Shown: positions 16,674 through 26,328, counted from the first letter of the stretch. The stretch is DNA of 64,000 bases from an uncultured Rhodospirillales bacterium (GCA_937926175.1 CALANV010000011.1:1-64000), one strand, 5' to 3'. Notes: generated from the sequence alone by a model not told the origin. Made by a program: numbers and translations.

Positions 16674-18773
16674 GTGTACACAATAGCGGTAGATATCGGC
16701 GGAACCTTCACCGACGTCGTCGCGATCGACGACCGTAGCGGCCGGACCTACATGGGCAAGGCCCTGACGACGCCGGGCGACCTGCAGAAAGGCGTGATGA
16801 ACGGCCTTGCCAATGTCGCCGAAGGTATCGGCATCGACGTTACCTCGCTTCTCGGCCAGGCCGGCCGGATGGTGCATGCCACGACGCAATCCAGCAATGC
16901 GGTGTTCGCTTTTACCGGCGCGCGCACGGCCGTACTCACCACGCGCGGCTTCGGCGACACGCTGACCATCATGCGCGCTACCGGCCGCGTCGCCGGCTTG
17001 AGCGTGTTCGAGCGGCATCACTACCGCGCCACCCAGAAGCCGCGCCTGCTGGTCGACGAGCGCGACATCTTCGAGATCGTCGAGCGGATCGACTCCCGCG
17101 GTCAGGTGGTGACGCCACTCGACGAGGCGCAGGTGCGCGAGGTGGCGAAGACGCTGCGGGCGCGGGGCTATCAGGCGGTCGCCGTCGCCTATCTCTTCTC
17201 GCACCAGAATCCCGCGCACGAGCGGCGCACCGCCGAGATCCTGCGGCAGGAAGCGCCGGAGCTCTATGTTTCGCTGTCGGCCGAGGTCGCGCCGGTACAG
17301 GGCGAGTACGAGCGCAGCGCCACCGCCCTCTTCAATGCTTATGTCGGCCCCGTGATCGATGAGTATCTGGCGCGGCTCGAGCAGACGCTGGCCGCCGCCG
17401 GGTTGCGGCAGAAGCTGCTCATCGTGCAGGCGAACGGCGGTCTCACCACGGTGTCGCAGACGGTGCCGATCTACACGATCGAATCCGGCCCGGCGGCGGG
17501 CGTGGTCGGCGCCGCGCACGTGGCCGAACGCCTCGGCTACCGCAATGTCATCGCGACCGACGTCGGCGGGACCACGTTCAAGGTGGCCATCATCGAAGGC
17601 GGTGCCTGGAGCTACACAGCCCAGACCGTGCTGAACCAGTATCAGCTCCGCCTGCCGATGATCGACTTGGCCTCGATTGGCGCGGGCGGCGGTTCGATCG
17701 CCTGGGTCGACGGCAGCAGGCTGCGTATCGGTCCGAAGAGCGCCTCGTCCGATCCGGGGCCGGCTTGTTACGGCCTTGGCGGCGAGGAGCCCACGGTCAC
17801 CGACGCCGACGTGGTGCTCGGCTACATCTCGCCCGACAATTTCCTCGGTGGCCGGATGAAGCTTTACCCCGAGCGCGCGGTCGAGGCGATTCGCCACCGC
17901 ATCGCGGACCCGCTGTTCGGCGGTGACGTGATCGCTGCGGCGGCCGGCATCCGCAAGGTCGTGGACAGCCAGATGGCCGACCTGATCCGCAAGTCCACCT
18001 TGGAGCGTGGCTACGATCCGCGCGACTTCGTGATGATGGCCTATGGCGGTGCGGGTCCGGTGCATGCCGCCTCCTATGCTGCCGAGGCCGGTGCCACCCG
18101 GTTGGTGATTCCCTACTTCGCCACCGTGCATTCCGCTTACGGCGCCGCGCTTTCGGACATTCGCTTCAGCTTCCAGTTCTCCGAACCGATCGTGCTGCCG
18201 AACGGGGCTTCGCGCATCGAGGCGATCTTCGCCGAGATGGAGGCGCGCGGCGCCGATGCGCTCGCCCGTGCCGACGTGCCCGAGGAGCGCCGCGAGTTCC
18301 ACCGCTGGGTCGAGGCGCGCTATCGGCGGCAGGTCCACCAGCTCCGGATTCCGGCGCCCGCGCGCATCGACGACGCAGCGCTCGAATCGCTGGCGAAGGC
18401 GTTCGAACGCGAGTACGAGCGCCTGTTCGGCCCCGGTTCCGGTCTCTCCGATGCCGGCGTGGAGCTGATCAATTACGGTGTCGATGCGATCGGCCGGGTC
18501 GACAAGGCGCCCTGGGAGGAAGCTCCGCGGGAAGGCAAGGCAGAGCCGTCGTCGCACCGTCCGACCTACTGTCCGACGAAGAAGGCGATGGTTATGACGC
18601 CGATCTACGACGGACCTCGCCTGCCGCCCGGAACCGAGATCCAGGGGCCGGCGGTAATCGAGCATCCCGGCACCACCATCGTGGTTCTGGCCGGACAGAC
18701 GGCGCGTATCGACGCCTATCGCCACACTCACATCGTTACGGGTATCGCCCCCAATGGAGGCGCCGGTGTCTGA
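16674..18773 (+). CDS. Hydantoinase/oxoprolinase subunit A (HyuA family)
   Basis: The 699-residue protein belongs to the ATP-dependent hydantoinase/5-oxoprolinase A family, whose members open lactam or hydantoin rings or act as carboxylase subunits. An ATP-binding signature, D-I-G-G-T-F-T-D, sits at residues 7-14, a second A-T-D-V-G-G-T-T-F-K near 295, and G-A-G-G-G-S-I-A-W near 340. These belong to the actin-like ATPase fold. The start is GTG 16674. It overlaps hyuB by 8 bases, so the two subunits are co-translated. Exact substrate (oxoproline, N-methylhydantoin, acetophenone-type carboxylation or another) cannot be decided from sequence. Confidence 0.9.
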   Translation: MYTIAVDIGGTFTDVVAIDDRSGRTYMGKALTTPGDLQKGVMNGLANVAEGIGIDVTSLLGQAGRMVHATTQSSNAVFAFTGARTAVLTTRGFGDTLTIMRATGRVAGLSVFERHHYRATQKPRLLVDERDIFEIVERIDSRGQVVTPLDEAQVREVAKTLRARGYQAVAVAYLFSHQNPAHERRTAEILRQEAPELYVSLSAEVAPVQGEYERSATALFNAYVGPVIDEYLARLEQTLAAAGLRQKLLIVQANGGLTTVSQTVPIYTIESGPAAGVVGAAHVAERLGYRNVIATDVGGTTFKVAIIEGGAWSYTAQTVLNQYQLRLPMIDLASIGAGGGSIAWVDGSRLRIGPKSASSDPGPACYGLGGEEPTVTDADVVLGYISPDNFLGGRMKLYPERAVEAIRHRIADPLFGGDVIAAAAGIRKVVDSQMADLIRKSTLERGYDPRDFVMMAYGGAGPVHAASYAAEAGATRLVIPYFATVHSAYGAALSDIRFSFQFSEPIVLPNGASRIEAIFAEMEARGADALARADVPEERREFHRWVEARYRRQVHQLRIPAPARIDDAALESLAKAFEREYERLFGPGSGLSDAGVELINYGVDAIGRVDKAPWEEAPREGKAEPSSHRPTYCPTKKAMVMTPIYDGPRLPPGTEIQGPAVIEHPGTTIVVLAGQTARIDAYRHTHIVTGIAPNGGAGV

Positions 18774-20970
18774 CTCTCGTCCACAGATCGATCCTGTCAC
18801 CTTCGAGGTGCTGAACCATCGACTCCTCAGCATCACCGAGGAGATGGGCATCCAGTACATGCGTTGCTCCGGCTCCAACGTGCTGATCACCGGCAACGAT
18901 GCCGCAACCGCGATCATGCAGCCGGACGGCGCGCTGGTTTCGGTCGGGCCCTACATCGTCACCCAGGGCAACGTGCTGCCGTTGATCGTCGAGAGCACGC
19001 AGCGCCTCAGCGGCGATGTCGGCATCAACGACGGCGACATCTTCATCTGCAACGATCCCTACCTCGGCGCCATTCACCATCCGGATTTCGCGACCGTTGC
19101 GCCGCTGTTCTGGAAGGACGAGCTGATCGGGTGGGTCGGTGCGTCCGGGCATCAGCTCGATACCGGCGGCATGGACCCCGGCGGCTTCTCCATCAAGGCG
19201 GTGGACGTGCATCAGGAAGGTCTGCGCATGCCGCCGGTGAAACTGGTCGACCGCGGCGTCATGCGCGAGGACGTGCTGCGCTGGATCAGGAACCAGGTGC
19301 GCGACCCGCTGGTCGCCCTCGACGTCAAGGGGCAGGTGGCTGCGCTCAACACCGGTCGCCGGCGCATTCTGGAGCTGATCGAGATCTGGGGCGTCGACGC
19401 CGTCAAGGCGGTGATGGCCAAGTCGATCGACTTCGCGCGCGAGAAGCTGCAGCAGCGGCTGCGCGAGCTTCCCGACGGCGTCTGGCGCGACGTTCAGTAC
19501 ATCGATCACGACGGCCACGAGCCGCGGATCTATCAGATCGTCTGCACCATGACCAAGAAGGGCGACCGGCTGATCTTCGATTTCGACGGTACCAGCCCGA
19601 ACGCGCGCGGTCTGATCAACTCCACCTTCTCGGGCCTGCAGGCGGCCGTGCTCTCGGCCGTCTACATCAACCTGTGCTGGGATATTCCGTGGAACCGCGG
19701 CGTGCGCGACTGCCTGGAACTGCGCACGAAAGTGGGCACGGTGAACAACTGCGCCTATCCGGCGCCATGTGCGATGGCGACGATCTCGGCCGTGATCGTC
19801 ACGATCGACGCCGCCTGGCGCTGCCTGTCGCAGATGCTGCTGGCCGACGAGCGTTACCGCGAAGAATCGATGGCGGTCTGGTCGGGCACCTCGATGGCGC
19901 CGATCTTCGCCGGCACCAGCCAGCACGGCTTCCCCTTCGCCGCCACCGAGATGAGCCATTTCGGCGGCGGCGGCGGCGCCCGCACCTATGACGACGGCGT
20001 CGACACTGCCGGTATCGTGTTCAACACCACGCCCAACATGCCGAACATCGAGGATCAGGAGGCGGAGTATCCGGTGCTCTACCTGTTCCGCCGCCATCTG
20101 CGCGATTCCGGCGGACCGGGCCGGTTCCGCGGTGGTCGTTCGGCCGAGCTCGCCTACACGATACACCAAGCGCCCGACAACCGGCTGGAAGGGCTGTTCG
20201 CCGGCACCGGCGCCGAGATGCCGAACGCGATTGGCATCGCCGGCGGCATGCCGGGGGCTGCGATCCGCATCGCCCGTATCATCGGCACCGACATCCCCGA
20301 GCTGATGAAACGCGGTGCTCCGCTGCCGGCGTCACTCGAGGAGATCCGCGGCCGGCTCGAGATCCAGTTGCCGAAACATGTCCGCTCTCCGATCGAGCTC
20401 GGCGACGTCTGGTACCACAGCTGGCAGGCCGGCGGCGGCTACGGCGATCCGCTGCGCCGCGACCCGGATCGGGTGGCCGAGGACGTGGCGCGCCGCGTCG
20501 TTTCGCCCGAGGCGGCGGCGAACATCTACGGGGTCGTGCTGGATGAATCGGGCCGGTGCGACCACGCCGCCACGCGCCAGCGCCGCGAGGCGCTGCGCCG
20601 TCAGCGCCTGCAGGACGCGACGGTGCCGGTGCCCGGCGACGCCGAGATCCGCTTCAGCGGCACCGGCCGACGGACGATCGGCGACGTGCTCGTCGTCGAC
20701 TTCGACGCCGACAAGGTGATCTGTCCCGAATGCGGCCATGTCCATTGCCGGCCGCAGGACAATCTGCTGACGCACCTGCGCGAGGTGAACGCGCCGTTGA
20801 AGGCAGCCGGTCCGGTGCGTGGCGAAGACTACGACACCGGCCGCTTCCGCCTGCGCCAGCTCTGCTGCAGCGGCTGCGGGATGCTGGTGGACGTGCAGGT
20901 TGCCCTCGACGGTGCGCCGCGGCCCTTCTTCCGCATCGAAAACTGGCCTGCTCCGACAGCACACAGATAG
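18766..20970 (+). CDS. Hydantoinase/oxoprolinase subunit B (HyuB family) with C-terminal Cys-rich domain
   Basis: HyuB-type catalytic partner of HyuA. The main domain shows the family blocks D-P-V-T-F-E-V-L, N-D-P-Y-L-G-A-I-H-H-P-D, G-H-Q-L-D-T-G-G and G-G-P-G-R-F-R-G-G. From about residue 655 an added segment carries C-P-E-C-G-H-V-H-C and later C-C-S-G-C-G, a probable zinc site recalling small subunits of acetone/acetophenone carboxylases. GTG 18766 has GGAGG five bases upstream and is preferred to ATG 18754, giving 734 residues. The extra metal-binding domain hints at carboxylase-like rather than simple hydrolase activity, but this is inference. Confidence 0.88.
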   Translation: MSDSRPQIDPVTFEVLNHRLLSITEEMGIQYMRCSGSNVLITGNDAATAIMQPDGALVSVGPYIVTQGNVLPLIVESTQRLSGDVGINDGDIFICNDPYLGAIHHPDFATVAPLFWKDELIGWVGASGHQLDTGGMDPGGFSIKAVDVHQEGLRMPPVKLVDRGVMREDVLRWIRNQVRDPLVALDVKGQVAALNTGRRRILELIEIWGVDAVKAVMAKSIDFAREKLQQRLRELPDGVWRDVQYIDHDGHEPRIYQIVCTMTKKGDRLIFDFDGTSPNARGLINSTFSGLQAAVLSAVYINLCWDIPWNRGVRDCLELRTKVGTVNNCAYPAPCAMATISAVIVTIDAAWRCLSQMLLADERYREESMAVWSGTSMAPIFAGTSQHGFPFAATEMSHFGGGGGARTYDDGVDTAGIVFNTTPNMPNIEDQEAEYPVLYLFRRHLRDSGGPGRFRGGRSAELAYTIHQAPDNRLEGLFAGTGAEMPNAIGIAGGMPGAAIRIARIIGTDIPELMKRGAPLPASLEEIRGRLEIQLPKHVRSPIELGDVWYHSWQAGGGYGDPLRRDPDRVAEDVARRVVSPEAAANIYGVVLDESGRCDHAATRQRREALRRQRLQDATVPVPGDAEIRFSGTGRRTIGDVLVVDFDADKVICPECGHVHCRPQDNLLTHLREVNAPLKAAGPVRGEDYDTGRFRLRQLCCSGCGMLVDVQVALDGAPRPFFRIENWPAPTAHR

Positions 20971-20979
20971 GATCCGGCA

Positions 20980-21834
20980 ATGCTTGTTCGCTTCTCTCCT
21001 TCCAATGGCGGTCCCCTTCGGCCCGGCCTGAAGCAAGGCGATCGCGTCATCGACCTCAGCAGCCGCTTTGGCAGCATCGCGGCCTTCGTCGAGGCCCACC
21101 CCGACGGTTGGAGCAGCGACAAACTCGATATCGCGGGGCTGCCGTCCTTCGCCGCGAGCGAGGTTCGGCTCGGGCCTCCGGTCGATGACGGGGCGTCGAT
21201 CTATCTGGTGGGCGCGAACTACAAGAAGCACGCGGAGGAAGCCGGCCTGGACGTGCCCGCCATCCCGGTGATCTTCATGAAGCCGACCACCGCGCTGGTC
21301 GGCCCCGGCGAGCCGATCCGCATTCCGCCCGTGTCGTCGCAGATGGATTACGAGGGCGAGCTGGCGGTGGTCATCGGACGAACCGCCCGACGCGTGAGCA
21401 AGGCGGACGCGCCGCGCCACGTCGCCGGCCTCACCGTCGTGAACGACGTCACCGCACGCGACCTGCAATGGGTTATGCTCGGCCAGAACCGGATTGTCGA
21501 CTGGCTGTCGTCCAAGGCGCTCGACAAGTCCACGCCGATCGGCCCGGGGATCGTCAGCATCACGGACGCGGGCGATCCGCACAAGCTTCGCCTCACCACC
21601 GACCTCAACGGGACGCGGATGCAGGACGGCGAGACGTCGCTGATGGTCTACTCGATCTGGGACCTGATCGAGTTCCTCTCCGCCCGCGTCACGTTGCGGC
21701 CCGGCGACGTGCTGTCCACTGGCACGCCCGTCGGCGTCGGCGGCTTCCGCAAGATCTTCCTCAAGCCGGGCGACGTGGTGCGGGTCGAGGTGGAGAAGGT
21801 CGGCGTCCTGGAAAACCCGGTGGTGAAAGACTGA
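20980..21834 (+). CDS. Fumarylacetoacetate hydrolase family protein
   Basis: This 284-residue protein has the FAH catalytic fold. Y-L-V-G-A-N-Y near residue 70, the metal-binding Y-E-G-E-L-A-V-V-I-G segment, N-D-V-T-A-R-D-L-Q and S-T-G-T-P-V-G-V-G are all present. Family members cleave C-C bonds in acylpyruvates or decarboxylate and hydrate ring-fission products using a divalent metal. It begins 10 bases after hyuB and its stop overlaps the SDR start (TGATG), so it acts in the same pathway. The substrate is unknown. Confidence 0.88.
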   Translation: MLVRFSPSNGGPLRPGLKQGDRVIDLSSRFGSIAAFVEAHPDGWSSDKLDIAGLPSFAASEVRLGPPVDDGASIYLVGANYKKHAEEAGLDVPAIPVIFMKPTTALVGPGEPIRIPPVSSQMDYEGELAVVIGRTARRVSKADAPRHVAGLTVVNDVTARDLQWVMLGQNRIVDWLSSKALDKSTPIGPGIVSITDAGDPHKLRLTTDLNGTRMQDGETSLMVYSIWDLIEFLSARVTLRPGDVLSTGTPVGVGGFRKIFLKPGDVVRVEVEKVGVLENPVVKD

Positions 21835-22586
21835 TGTCCGCGCAGCCATTCTCCGGCAAGGTCGTGCTGATCACCGGGGGCACCCGGGGGATCGGCCTGG
21901 AGATGGTGCGCGCGTTCGCCGTCGAGGGCGCGTCGGTCGTCTTTTCCGGCACCAGCGAGGAATCGGTCGCCAGGGCGATGACCGGCCTTGGCGAACGGCC
22001 GTCGCTGCGGGGCGTCGCCGCCGATCTCGCCGATCCGGCGGCGCCGGCGCGGCTGGTCGCGGCCGCGCAGCAGGCCTTCGGCGGCCTCGACGTGCTGGTC
22101 AACAATGCCGGCATCACCGGCCCCGCCGATCTCTGGGCGATCGACGCCGCCGAATGGGATCGTGTCCAGGCGGTGAACTTGCGCGCCGCCTTCTTCTGCG
22201 CCCGCGAGGCCGTCGGTCTGATGCGGGCGCGCGGCGGCGGCTGCATCATCAACATCGCCTCGGTCGCCGGACAGATCGGCGGCGCCGCCACCGGGCCGGC
22301 CTACGTCGCCGCGAAGGCCGGCATGATCGGGCTTACCCGTTCGCTCGCTCGCCACTTCGCGCCGTTCGGCGTGCGGGTCAACTGCATCGCGCCGGCGGAC
22401 ATCGAGACCGACATGACGTCCGGCTGGTCCGATGCGCTGCGCGATCGTCTGAAGGCGATGACGCCGCTCGGACGTTTCGGCCGGGTCGACGAGGTCTCCG
22501 GTGCCGCACTGTTCCTGGCCGGTCCGGCGTCCACCTTCATCACCGGCCAGACGCTGAACGTGAACGGGGGCATCTACATGGGCTGA
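21834..22586 (+). CDS. Short-chain dehydrogenase/reductase (FabG-like)
   Basis: This classical SDR of 250 residues has the cofactor motif T-G-G-T-R-G-I-G at 14-21, N-N-A-G at 90-93, catalytic Ser143, Tyr157 and Lys161, and the terminal F-I-T-G-Q-T-L-N-V-N-G-G. It oxidises or reduces an alcohol/ketone with NAD(P)(H). The ATG overlaps the stop of the FAH gene. In this operon it most likely handles an intermediate of the same catabolic route rather than fatty acid synthesis, since no other fab gene is near. Confidence 0.88.
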   Translation: MSAQPFSGKVVLITGGTRGIGLEMVRAFAVEGASVVFSGTSEESVARAMTGLGERPSLRGVAADLADPAAPARLVAAAQQAFGGLDVLVNNAGITGPADLWAIDAAEWDRVQAVNLRAAFFCAREAVGLMRARGGGCIINIASVAGQIGGAATGPAYVAAKAGMIGLTRSLARHFAPFGVRVNCIAPADIETDMTSGWSDALRDRLKAMTPLGRFGRVDEVSGAALFLAGPASTFITGQTLNVNGGIYMG

Positions 22587-22666
22587 GCATGGGAAACGCC
22601 GGCCCCGGAGCCGAAAGCAAGAGCGGATCGAACCGCCAGGGCAGGTAATCAGAAGGAGGTGACGCA

Positions 22667-23926
22667 ATGTTTCGGAAACGCCGTATCATACCCGTCGTCG
22701 TGGCCGCCGCGCTCGCACTCGCCGGCGGCGACGTCCTTGCCGCCGATCCGGTGAAGGTCGGCGCGCTATATCCCCTTTCCGGCCAGGTGGCCAAGTCCGG
22801 CGAGGACACGCTGAACGGCATTCGCCTCGCCATCGAGATCATCAACAAGGATTATCCCGATCTGAAGATGCCGTTTGCGGCCGGCGAAGGGTTGCCCGGT
22901 CTCAACGGCGCGTTGATCGAGCTCGTCGCCGCCGACCATCAGGGATCGCCCGAGATCGGCATGGCGGAAGCCGAACGGCTGATCGTGCAGGAGAAGGTGG
23001 CGGCGCTGATCGGCGCCTTCCACAGCTCGGTCGCGGCGACCTCAAGCCAGGTCGCCGAACGCATGGGGACGCCGTACATCTCGGGCGAATCCGAAGCGTC
23101 GACCTTGACCGAGCGCGGCTATCGCTGGTTCTTCCGCACCACGCCCAGCTCGCGCACCCAGGCGCGCGATTTCTTCGTCTTTCTGCGCGACCTCAACAAG
23201 AACAGAGACGCGCCGATCAAGACCATCGCCGTGGTGCACGAGAATACCCTCTGGGGGCAGGAATTCGCCAAGTCGGTCGCGGGCTATTTCAAGGAGTTCA
23301 GCGAGTTCCAGCCGTCCATCGTGGTCGGCTACCAGCAGGGCACGTCCGACGTCACCAGCGAGGTGCAGCGGCTGATCGCGGCGAAGCCGGACGTGGTGTT
23401 CCACGCCTCCTATGATGCCGAAGCGATCCTGTTCGCGCGCACCTACAAGCAGTTCAACTTCAATCCGCAGGGCGTGCTGGCGATCGGCGCCGCCTTCGGC
23501 TCGAACGCATTCCGCGACGCGCTCGGCCCCGACGCCAACTACTTCCTCGTGCGGGAGCACTGGTCGCGCGATCTCGCCGACCGCAATCCGCTGGTCGGGC
23601 AGGTGGCGAAGATGTACCGCGAACGCTTCGGCAAGGACATGGACGGCACGCCGGCCCGCGCCTTCACCGCGATGATGGTGCTGGCCGATGCGATCAACCG
23701 GGCCGGTTCGACCGAGCCGGAGAAGATCCGCGCCGCGTTGGCCGCGACGCGGATGCCGCCCGAGGCGACGATCATGCCGTGGGAAGGCGTGCAGTTCGAC
23801 GAGACCGGCCAGAACACACTGACCCGCGGCATCTTCGTCCAGACCCTCGACGGCGTGCCGAAGATGGTCTGGCCGGCCGAGTTGGCGGTCGCGAAACTAG
23901 TCTGGCCGCGACCGGTCTGGCGTTGA
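22667..23926 (+). CDS. ABC transporter substrate-binding protein (branched-chain/amide type)
   Basis: This periplasmic binding protein of 419 residues has an N-terminal signal sequence (M-F-R-K-R-R, hydrophobic core, ending near V-L-A-A-D) followed by V-K-V-G-A-L-Y-P-L-S-G, the usual start of LivK/amide-binding proteins. It is somewhat longer than LivK, as in receptors for amides, urea or aromatic acids. An AAGGAGGTGA ribosome site is ideal. It is the first gene of a complete ABC importer (receptor, two permeases, two ATPases), placed directly after the catabolic enzymes. Confidence 0.92.
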   Translation: MFRKRRIIPVVVAAALALAGGDVLAADPVKVGALYPLSGQVAKSGEDTLNGIRLAIEIINKDYPDLKMPFAAGEGLPGLNGALIELVAADHQGSPEIGMAEAERLIVQEKVAALIGAFHSSVAATSSQVAERMGTPYISGESEASTLTERGYRWFFRTTPSSRTQARDFFVFLRDLNKNRDAPIKTIAVVHENTLWGQEFAKSVAGYFKEFSEFQPSIVVGYQQGTSDVTSEVQRLIAAKPDVVFHASYDAEAILFARTYKQFNFNPQGVLAIGAAFGSNAFRDALGPDANYFLVREHWSRDLADRNPLVGQVAKMYRERFGKDMDGTPARAFTAMMVLADAINRAGSTEPEKIRAALAATRMPPEATIMPWEGVQFDETGQNTLTRGIFVQTLDGVPKMVWPAELAVAKLVWPRPVWR

Positions 23927-23970
23927 ACCCGTGGTGAGCCCATGCCGCAGACCCGAAGGATGAGGTGCCC

Positions 23971-24837
23971 ATGTCCGATCAACTGATCGCGCAGCTCGTC
24001 GTCAGCGGTCTCGGCATGGGCTTCATTTTCGCCCTGATCGCCATCGGCCTGACCCTGATCTACGGGGTGATGGAGGTCGTGAACTTCGCCCACGGCGAGT
24101 TTCTGATGATCGGCATGTATGCCAGCTACCTGGCCTACGTGACCTGGGGCGCCGATCCGGTCGTCTCGCTGCCGTTCATCGCCCTGCTGATGTTCGTTTT
24201 CGGCGTCGCGGTCTACTATCTCCTGATCCGCCGGGTCCTGACCGGCAGCATGCACGCCCAGATCTTCGCCACCTTCGGCCTGATGGTGTTCCTGCAGGCG
24301 GCGGCGCAGTTCTTCATGGGCGCCGATTACTTCGCGATCCAGAACAGCTGGCTCTCGGGCGTGATCACGATCGGCGACGTCGTGCTGCCGATGCCGCAGA
24401 TCGCGGCGGTGGTCGGTGCCTCGCTCGCCACGCTGCTGCTCTACGCGCTGGTGTTCCGCACGTCGCTCGGGCGCCAGTTGCGCGCGGCGGCGCAGGACGC
24501 CCAGGCGGCATCGACCCTCGGCATCAATCCGTCCACCATGTATGCCCTGGCCTGGGGCTTCGGCTCCGCCTGCGTCGGCGTGGCGGCGTCGCTGCTGTCG
24601 AACTTCTACTACGTGTTTCCGCGGGTGGGGGCTGTGTTCGTGCTGCTGGCCTACGTGGCCGTGGCCCTCGGCGGCTTCGGTTCGATCCACGGCGCGCTGG
24701 TGGCCGGCCTACTGATCGGACTGCTGCAGGTCGCGATGGGCTTCTTCGTCAGCTCCGAACTGAAGTTCGTCCCGGTCTACATGCTTTATCTGGCGGTCGT
24801 GCTGCTGCGGCCGCGCGGCCTGTTCGGGCGAATGTAA
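23971..24837 (+). CDS. ABC transporter permease (LivH family)
   Basis: This 288-residue inner-membrane permease has about eight helices. Characteristic LivH sequence is seen early (L-I-Y-G-V-M-E-V-V-N-F-A-H-G-E-F), with R-A-A-A-Q-D-A-Q-A-A and L-G-I-N in the cytoplasmic loop that contacts the ATPases. ATG 23971 is chosen over GTG 23965, both in frame behind GAAGGATGAG. It pairs with the next gene as a heterodimeric channel. Confidence 0.93.
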   Translation: MSDQLIAQLVVSGLGMGFIFALIAIGLTLIYGVMEVVNFAHGEFLMIGMYASYLAYVTWGADPVVSLPFIALLMFVFGVAVYYLLIRRVLTGSMHAQIFATFGLMVFLQAAAQFFMGADYFAIQNSWLSGVITIGDVVLPMPQIAAVVGASLATLLLYALVFRTSLGRQLRAAAQDAQAASTLGINPSTMYALAWGFGSACVGVAASLLSNFYYVFPRVGAVFVLLAYVAVALGGFGSIHGALVAGLLIGLLQVAMGFFVSSELKFVPVYMLYLAVVLLRPRGLFGRM

Positions 24838-24840
24838 GCC

Positions 24841-25902
24841 ATGACCGGAACGTCGCGCGCTTACCCCGTTGTCGCTCTTTCCGGCCTCCTGCTGCTGCTC
24901 GGGGTGCTGTTGGCGCTGCCGCTGTACATCGCCGACCGGCCCTTCGAGCTGCGCATGGCGATACTGATCTTCCTGTTCGCCGTGATGGGGCAGGGCTGGA
25001 ACGTGCTCGGCGGCTTCGCCGGACAGGTGTCCATCGGCCATGGCCTGTATTTCGGACTTGGCGCCTATACCGCCGTCCTGCTGGCGGTGAAGTTCGGCGT
25101 CAATCCCTGGCTCGGCATGCTCGCCGGCACGGCGCTGGCGTCGCTCTGCGGCGTATTGGTCGGCATTCCCTGCTTTCGCCTGCGCGGACACTATTTCGTG
25201 ATCGCCACCCTGGTCGTGGCGGAATCGGTGTTCCAGGTCTTCACCGTCTGGGAATGGGTGGGCAGTGCGGTCGGCATCGAACTGCCGGTGAAAAGCGAAG
25301 GCTGGATCAATTTCCAGTTCCATCGCGACAAGACGCCCTACTACTACATCGCCCTGACGATGCTGGTGGTCGTGACGGCCGGGCTCTGGTGGCTGCGCCG
25401 GTCCCGCATCGGCTTCCTGCTGCGCGCCATCCGCGACGACGAAGAGGCGGTGCGCAGCCTCGGGTTCTCGCCGCACCTCTACAAGAGCCTGGCGATGGCG
25501 ATCAGCGCCGGCATCCTCGGTGCCGCGGGGGTGTTTCACGCCCAGTACGTGCTGTTCGTCGACCCGTTCAGCGTTCTCGGCCTGCACATATCCGTGATGG
25601 TTGCGCTGTTCGCGATCCTGGGCGGCACCGGCACGCTTGCCGGGCCGATCCTGGGGGCGGCCATCCTGGTGCCGCTGTCCGAGTATTCACGCGTCCATTT
25701 TTCCGGCTCCGGCCGCAACGTGGACCTCCTGATCTACGGCTTCCTCATCATGGTCATCGCGGTTTACCGGCCCGACGGCCTGATGGGCCTGCTGCGCAGC
25801 CGTCCGGTTCTGACGATGCTCGATCGGCTCGGTCTCCGCTCCGTCCTGCTCCAATCGCCCCACATCAAGAACATTCGGAAAGGAAACTCCCATGCGGCTT
25901 GA
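24841..25902 (+). CDS. ABC transporter permease (LivM family)
   Basis: This 353-residue membrane protein is the second permease. The L-G-G-F-A-G-Q-V-S-I-G-H block near residue 57 and the R-A-I-R-D-D-E-E-A-V-R-S-L-G coupling loop are LivM hallmarks. It starts three bases after the LivH-type stop codon, so the two are translationally coupled. The end overlaps by 11 bases the DUF3830 gene. Confidence 0.93.
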   Translation: MTGTSRAYPVVALSGLLLLLGVLLALPLYIADRPFELRMAILIFLFAVMGQGWNVLGGFAGQVSIGHGLYFGLGAYTAVLLAVKFGVNPWLGMLAGTALASLCGVLVGIPCFRLRGHYFVIATLVVAESVFQVFTVWEWVGSAVGIELPVKSEGWINFQFHRDKTPYYYIALTMLVVVTAGLWWLRRSRIGFLLRAIRDDEEAVRSLGFSPHLYKSLAMAISAGILGAAGVFHAQYVLFVDPFSVLGLHISVMVALFAILGGTGTLAGPILGAAILVPLSEYSRVHFSGSGRNVDLLIYGFLIMVIAVYRPDGLMGLLRSRPVLTMLDRLGLRSVLLQSPHIKNIRKGNSHAA

Positions 25903-26326
25903 ATTCGCGTTCCAGCGCGGCGGCACGCTCACCGTCACAACCGTGGCCGAAGCGCCAAAGACGAGCCAGGCCATTCGCGCTGATCTGCCGATCGAGGCCA
26001 AGGTCTATCAGGCCCGCTGGTCCGGCCGGGAAATCTTCGTGCCGGTGAATCTCAGGCAGAAGCCGCCGCGCGAGCGCCAGAGCATCCGCGCCAACATCGG
26101 CGACGTCATCTACTTCTGCGAATGGGGCGATGCCTACGATCATACCGGCTTCGAGGCGATCGGCCTGTTCTACGGTCCGGAGATCGTGCGCGAGTGGCGG
26201 GGCGATGCGCCGGTGAACGTCTTCGGCCACGTCGACCCGGCGCAGTACGATCTTCTCAAGACCATCGGCGAGCGCGTCTGGCGCGAAGGCGGTGAGGGCA
26301 TCACGATCCGGGTGATCGAGGACTGA
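25892..26326 (+). CDS. DUF3830 family protein (cyclophilin-like fold)
   Basis: This 144-residue protein has no signal peptide or membrane helix. Its layout fits DUF3830: an N-terminal beta strand, A-P-K-T-S-Q-A-I near residue 25, A-R-W-S-G-R-E near 48, N-I-G-D-V-I-Y-F, F-Y-G-P and V-N-V-F-G-H-V, then W-R-E-G-G-E-G-I. It is inserted between the permease and ATPase genes of the ABC transporter, overlapping LivM at the 5' end and two bases from LivG. That makes it an integral part of the operon. Its biochemical role is unknown; binding or isomerising the imported ligand is a guess. Confidence 0.75.
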   Translation: MRLEFAFQRGGTLTVTTVAEAPKTSQAIRADLPIEAKVYQARWSGREIFVPVNLRQKPPRERQSIRANIGDVIYFCEWGDAYDHTGFEAIGLFYGPEIVREWRGDAPVNVFGHVDPAQYDLLKTIGERVWREGGEGITIRVIED

Positions 26327-26328
26327 AC

